From: an uncultured SAR86 cluster bacterium
GTDB taxonomy: Bacteria; Pseudomonadota; Gammaproteobacteria; Magnimaribacterales; D2472
Assembly: GCA_902558095.1 (NCBI GenBank)
Contig: CACECP010000005.1
Coordinates: 1-64,000, forward strand
Length of the DNA stretch: 64,000 nucleotides
Reading direction: 5' to 3'
This document shows positions 61,210 to 64,000 of this stretch, piece after piece. The position numbers and the translations under genes are program-made. A model generated the notes under the pieces. It was given only the letters and a program-made list of their open reading frames with translations, was not told where the DNA came from and searched no databases. The first letter of the stretch is position 1. Every line of letters starts with the position of its first letter.

Positions 61210-62625
61210 TTAATTTTTGGCATTATTAAAAGCATCGATTGCTCTTAATCTTGATTGTTTTAAATCTAATATCTGAGATGAATAATTACAAGAAGATCGT
61301 GTTTCATTTGATGGTTCGTGTATTTCTTGTTTATTTACATTTTTCAACTCATCTACATATTTTTTAATGAATAAACCATCTTTATCAAAATTCTTTGATT
61401 GCGTAAGTGGATTAAAAATTCTGAAATATGGAGCTGCATCAGTACCAGTAGAGCTACTCCACTGCCATCCTCCATTATTGGATGAAAAATCTCCATCAAT
61501 AAGGTTTTGCATAAAGTGAGCCTCTCCAAGACGCCAATCATGAAGCATATTTTTAGTAAAAAACATTGCAACAACCATCCTCAATCTATTATGCATCCAA
61601 CCTTCATGTTTTAACTGTCTCATGGCTGCATCTATCAAAGGAAATCCTGTATTACCGTCCTTCCATGCTTTAAACTCCTCCTCATTAAAGCGCCATTTAA
61701 TTTTATTGGTATAATCTTGAAACGGCTTGCCTTTGCTAACCCTTGGAAATGAAAACATTATATTTTTATAAAACTCTCTCCAAACTATCTCATCAATCCA
61801 CTTAGTTACTCCTTTTTCACCAGAATCTAATTCAAAATTATTTTTTTTCAATGCTTCTAAAATGCATCTATTAGGTGAAAGAATTCCTAATGCTAGATAA
61901 GGTGATAGTCTGCTTGTGCCCTCTAGAATTGGTTCATTCCTATTTTTAGCGTAATCAAATATTTTTTTATCTAAATAATTATCTAATCTTTTTAGAGCTT
62001 CTTCTTCACCAGCTGGCCATAAAGACATATCAACTTCATGATCTTTTTTAAAAGAAAAATCAATATCATTAATATTCGAACATATATCTGTTTTAGCTTT
62101 AGGGGCGTGCTTGTATTCAATATCCAATAGATCAATATCAAAATTTTCTATCCATCTCTTTTTAAAAGGTGTAAAAACTGAGTAAGGCTTGCCCTCACCA
62201 GTTTTAAAAGTCCCTGCAGGAAAAAGCGTTTGAGCATCATATGAGAAACAACTTACGTTATTACTGTTTAACAACTCTTTAGCTTTTTTATCTCTCGATT
62301 CCTCATCTATACCAAATTGATTATTCCAATGAATGCAAGTGATTGATCTTTCTTTTACTAAATCAAGAATTTTTTTTGGGTCCTCATCAAAACCATTTGA
62401 ACTAATTACTGTTAAAGGGATATTAATTTTGTTTAACGACTGTTGTAAACTTTTTAAGTTTTCAATAATGAACTCGATCTTGCAATTAGATTCATTATGC
62501 AATTTAAATTGATTCTGTGAATATATAAAGACTCCATGAACCTCTTCAGACTGAGAACATGCAGCTCTTAATGCCGGATTATCATCCATACGGAAGTCAT
62601 TTCTGAACCAAACCAAACTTTTCAT
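61210..62625 (-). CDS. phrB: Deoxyribodipyrimidine photolyase (class I CPD type)
   Basis: Uses blue light to split UV-made pyrimidine dimers. The 471-residue protein has the N-terminal antenna domain WFRNDFRMDDNPAL (residues 6-19). The FAD domain follows with EGTSRLSPYLALG (about 236-248), WREFYKNIMF and GFPLIDAAMRQLKHEGWMHNRLRM (about 323-346). NNGGWQWSSSTGTDAAPYFRIFNP (about 385-408) carries the electron-path tryptophans. Length and order match E. coli PhrB (472). It sits 3 bp after the inositol-monophosphatase-family gene and 72 bp before fhs. Confidence 0.95.
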   Translation of the reverse strand: MKSLVWFRNDFRMDDNPALRAACSQSEEVHGVFIYSQNQFKLHNESNCKIEFIIENLKSLQQSLNKINIPLTVISSNGFDEDPKKILDLVKERSITCIHWNNQFGIDEESRDKKAKELLNSNNVSCFSYDAQTLFPAGTFKTGEGKPYSVFTPFKKRWIENFDIDLLDIEYKHAPKAKTDICSNINDIDFSFKKDHEVDMSLWPAGEEEALKRLDNYLDKKIFDYAKNRNEPILEGTSRLSPYLALGILSPNRCILEALKKNNFELDSGEKGVTKWIDEIVWREFYKNIMFSFPRVSKGKPFQDYTNKIKWRFNEEEFKAWKDGNTGFPLIDAAMRQLKHEGWMHNRLRMVVAMFFTKNMLHDWRLGEAHFMQNLIDGDFSSNNGGWQWSSSTGTDAAPYFRIFNPLTQSKNFDKDGLFIKKYVDELKNVNKQEIHEPSNETRSSCNYSSQILDLKQSRLRAIDAFNNAKN

Positions 62626-62628
62626 TTT

Positions 62629-63366
62629 TTATATATGTGAATTTGAAAAAACTACGTCAACTTGATAATTATCTTGAATATTCAATATTTGCACTGACCC
62701 ACCAGCTGAACTAACAATTGCCGCACCAGCGACTATGTCCCATAAATATATTCCATTTTCTTTGTAAAGATCGCCCTTTCCAGATGCAATATAACAAGAT
62801 GCCATTGCTGCAGATCCAATCATCCTTACTTTTTTCCATAATTGCATATCAGTTAACATTTTTTTTAATGCATTATCAGAATAATCTGTGTTGTGTGGTA
62901 ATCCTGTAATTAAAATCCCTCTATTTTTTTGATCAACATTAGAAACATGTATCTCTTTTCCATTAAGGGTAGCTATCTTAAGCTCATCATTTCCAACATA
63001 AAGGTCATCATTGTTAAAATCATATATTACTCCTGCAATTGGCTTCATTTTATGAATTAACCCAATTGAAACGCAGCAAATTGGAATAGCTCTATTATAA
63101 TTTGCTGTGCCATCTAGTGGATCTATAACCCAAAAAAGTTCTCCAAGATCTTCCTGAGATTTACCACTTTCTTCTGCCAAAATGGGAAATTCAGAACTTG
63201 AGGTTATAATTTCTTTTATCAAATTTTCTGAACTTAAATCAGCTTCAAGTTTTACATCTTTTGAATTACTAGATGTTTCGTTGTTTAAATGATTTCTATT
63301 TTCTAATAGCAACTTGCCAGAGGCTTTAGCTGCTTCAATAGCTATATTTATTTCATTATCTAACAT
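62629..63366 (-). CDS. Inositol-monophosphatase-family phosphatase
   Basis: A 245-residue metal-dependent sugar/nucleotide phosphatase. The motifs are EES (Glu65-Glu66), WVIDPLDGTANYNR (residues 79-92) with the metal Asp82 and Asp85, and YLWDIVAGAAIVSSAGG near residue 205. The family covers SuhB, CysQ and related enzymes, which remove phosphate from inositol phosphates, PAP or sugar phosphates. No feature separates these here. Its start lies at the stop of the sugar-dehydrogenase-like gene and it is followed 3 bp later by the photolyase gene, forming a tight run. Confidence 0.9.
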   Translation of the reverse strand: MLDNEINIAIEAAKASGKLLLENRNHLNNETSSNSKDVKLEADLSSENLIKEIITSSSEFPILAEESGKSQEDLGELFWVIDPLDGTANYNRAIPICCVSIGLIHKMKPIAGVIYDFNNDDLYVGNDELKIATLNGKEIHVSNVDQKNRGILITGLPHNTDYSDNALKKMLTDMQLWKKVRMIGSAAMASCYIASGKGDLYKENGIYLWDIVAGAAIVSSAGGSVQILNIQDNYQVDVVFSNSHI

Positions 63367-64000
63367 TTATCCTTTATATTGAACTTTATAAATCACATCG
63401 AATTTATCATCAGAAATAAGCATTGATCCATCGCTCATAATAAATGGTGAGACTGGCCTGCCCCAATCTTTTTCATTTTGAAGCCAACCACTGATAAAAT
63501 CTTTTTGATAAAGATAATCTCCATTTGTATCTAGTTTAACAAAAATTACTTTGTAACCTGACTTACCATTATATTTATTCCAGGATCCGTGCAGTGCAAT
63601 AAATAGACTATTCTTATATTCTTCTGGGAAGATATTTTTATCATAAAATGCAATGCCTAATGGGGCTACATGAGGTCCAAGTTCTGCAATTGGATCAATA
63701 AATTCCATATTTACATTTGGAATCAATTTCCCAAATTCCGGATCAATAACATCTTTAGCATGTTTGTATGGATAGCCATAAAAACTCCCTTCTTCTTCTA
63801 TTACATTTAATTCACATGATGGAGAATTGTCACCCAACCAGTCTCTTCCATTATCAGAGAAATATAACTTATTTGTAATGGGGTGCCAGTCGAACCCTAC
63901 AGAGTTTCTAACACCAGATGCAACAGTAACCAACTTACCATTTTCGTATTTATGTATTGCCGCAAATCTTTTATCTTTAGTTTGAGGCTCGAGACAGATA
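63367..64000 (-). CDS. PQQ/sorbosone dehydrogenase-like beta-propeller protein, 5' end beyond the window
   Basis: The reverse strand is open through the right window edge; about 211 codons are visible and the start is outside. The sequence RFAAIHKYENGKLVTVASGVRNSVGFDWHP, then NKLYFSDNGRDWLGDNSPSCELN, IPNVNMEFIDPIAELGPHVAPLGIAFYD and SLFIALHGSWNKYNGKSGYKVIF, matches the soluble glucose/sorbosone dehydrogenase propeller. These are calcium-PQQ enzymes oxidising sugars in the periplasm. The C terminus ends in IYKVQYKG. An export signal, if any, lies outside. Which sugar is used cannot be told from this piece. Confidence 0.85.
   Translation of the reverse strand, partial: ICLEPQTKDKRFAAIHKYENGKLVTVASGVRNSVGFDWHPITNKLYFSDNGRDWLGDNSPSCELNVIEEEGSFYGYPYKHAKDVIDPEFGKLIPNVNMEFIDPIAELGPHVAPLGIAFYDKNIFPEEYKNSLFIALHGSWNKYNGKSGYKVIFVKLDTNGDYLYQKDFISGWLQNEKDWGRPVSPFIMSDGSMLISDDKFDVIYKVQYKG

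Noticed and set aside
1-64000. tRNA, rRNA, CRISPR or transposase genes
   Set aside because: All intergenic intervals are short (at most about 160 bp) and none holds a cloverleaf, repeat-spacer pattern or transposase fragment.

Overview
The window is a gene-dense piece of a bacterial chromosome with low GC (roughly one third, judged by eye). Its conserved proteins look gammaproteobacterial: LexA, TopA, class 2 PyrD, Prc, NagZ, GuaAB and ThrH. The low GC, very short or overlapping intergenic spaces, abundant acyl-CoA enzymes, a TonB-dependent receptor, photolyase, a DMSP-demethylase-like protein and a sorbosone/glucose-dehydrogenase-like protein together suggest a streamlined marine surface-water gammaproteobacterium, most likely SAR86-like. 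That placement is inference; no marker gene was searched. No rRNA, tRNA, CRISPR array, transposase or integrase was seen. No stretch over 300 bp lacks a gene. Two genes run off the window: queH at the left edge and the sugar-dehydrogenase-like gene at the right edge.

1-9.9 kb holds housekeeping genes: queH, thrH and a cN-I type 5'-nucleotidase, divergent from an SOS-boxed lexA. Next come two small conserved genes and topA, then a tight run nadK, rhomboid protease, galU, pyrD and a small membrane protein. 10-16.9 kb holds a pair of acyl-CoA dehydrogenases, a PlsC-like acyltransferase, a RraA-family protein, a nitronate monooxygenase and a family 3 glycosidase. 16.9-31.2 kb holds an exported MsrA-thioredoxin-MsrB fusion and a GST, then a carboxylation operon (carboxyltransferase, biotin carboxylase, TetR, AtuA-like protein, enoyl-CoA hydratase, two acyl-CoA dehydrogenases) followed by prc, xthA and a GNAT gene. 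The operon resembles the acyclic-terpene or leucine branch of acyl-CoA carboxylation.

31.2-44.7 kb holds tadA, an exported CIA30 protein and a dmdA-like gene, divergent from a tightly coupled three-gene cassette (SAM methyltransferase, APS-kinase-like P-loop protein, HxGH nucleotidyltransferase) of unknown product. After it come a saccharopine-dehydrogenase-like reductase, a FATP/FadD6-type acyl-CoA synthetase, a cupin, nagZ, an SDR, apt, an enoyl-CoA hydratase and several small proteins. 44.7-55.1 kb is a purine region (guaA, guaB, a phosphoribosyltransferase, a purine permease) interrupted by a TonB receptor. Next to the guaA stop lies an array of three unrecognised small genes separated by repeats that copy the 3' end of guaA. 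This looks like a guaA-targeted insertion site without a visible recombinase, and it is the most unusual structure in the window.

55.1-64 kb holds phhB, fumC, a class II aldolase, an aldehyde dehydrogenase, fhs, a photolyase, an inositol-monophosphatase-family protein and the partial sugar-dehydrogenase-like gene. Together the genes suggest a heterotroph living on lipids, branched acids and exported-enzyme products. It would salvage purines, route one-carbon units through tetrahydrofolate (DmdA-like plus Fhs) and repair light and oxidative damage.
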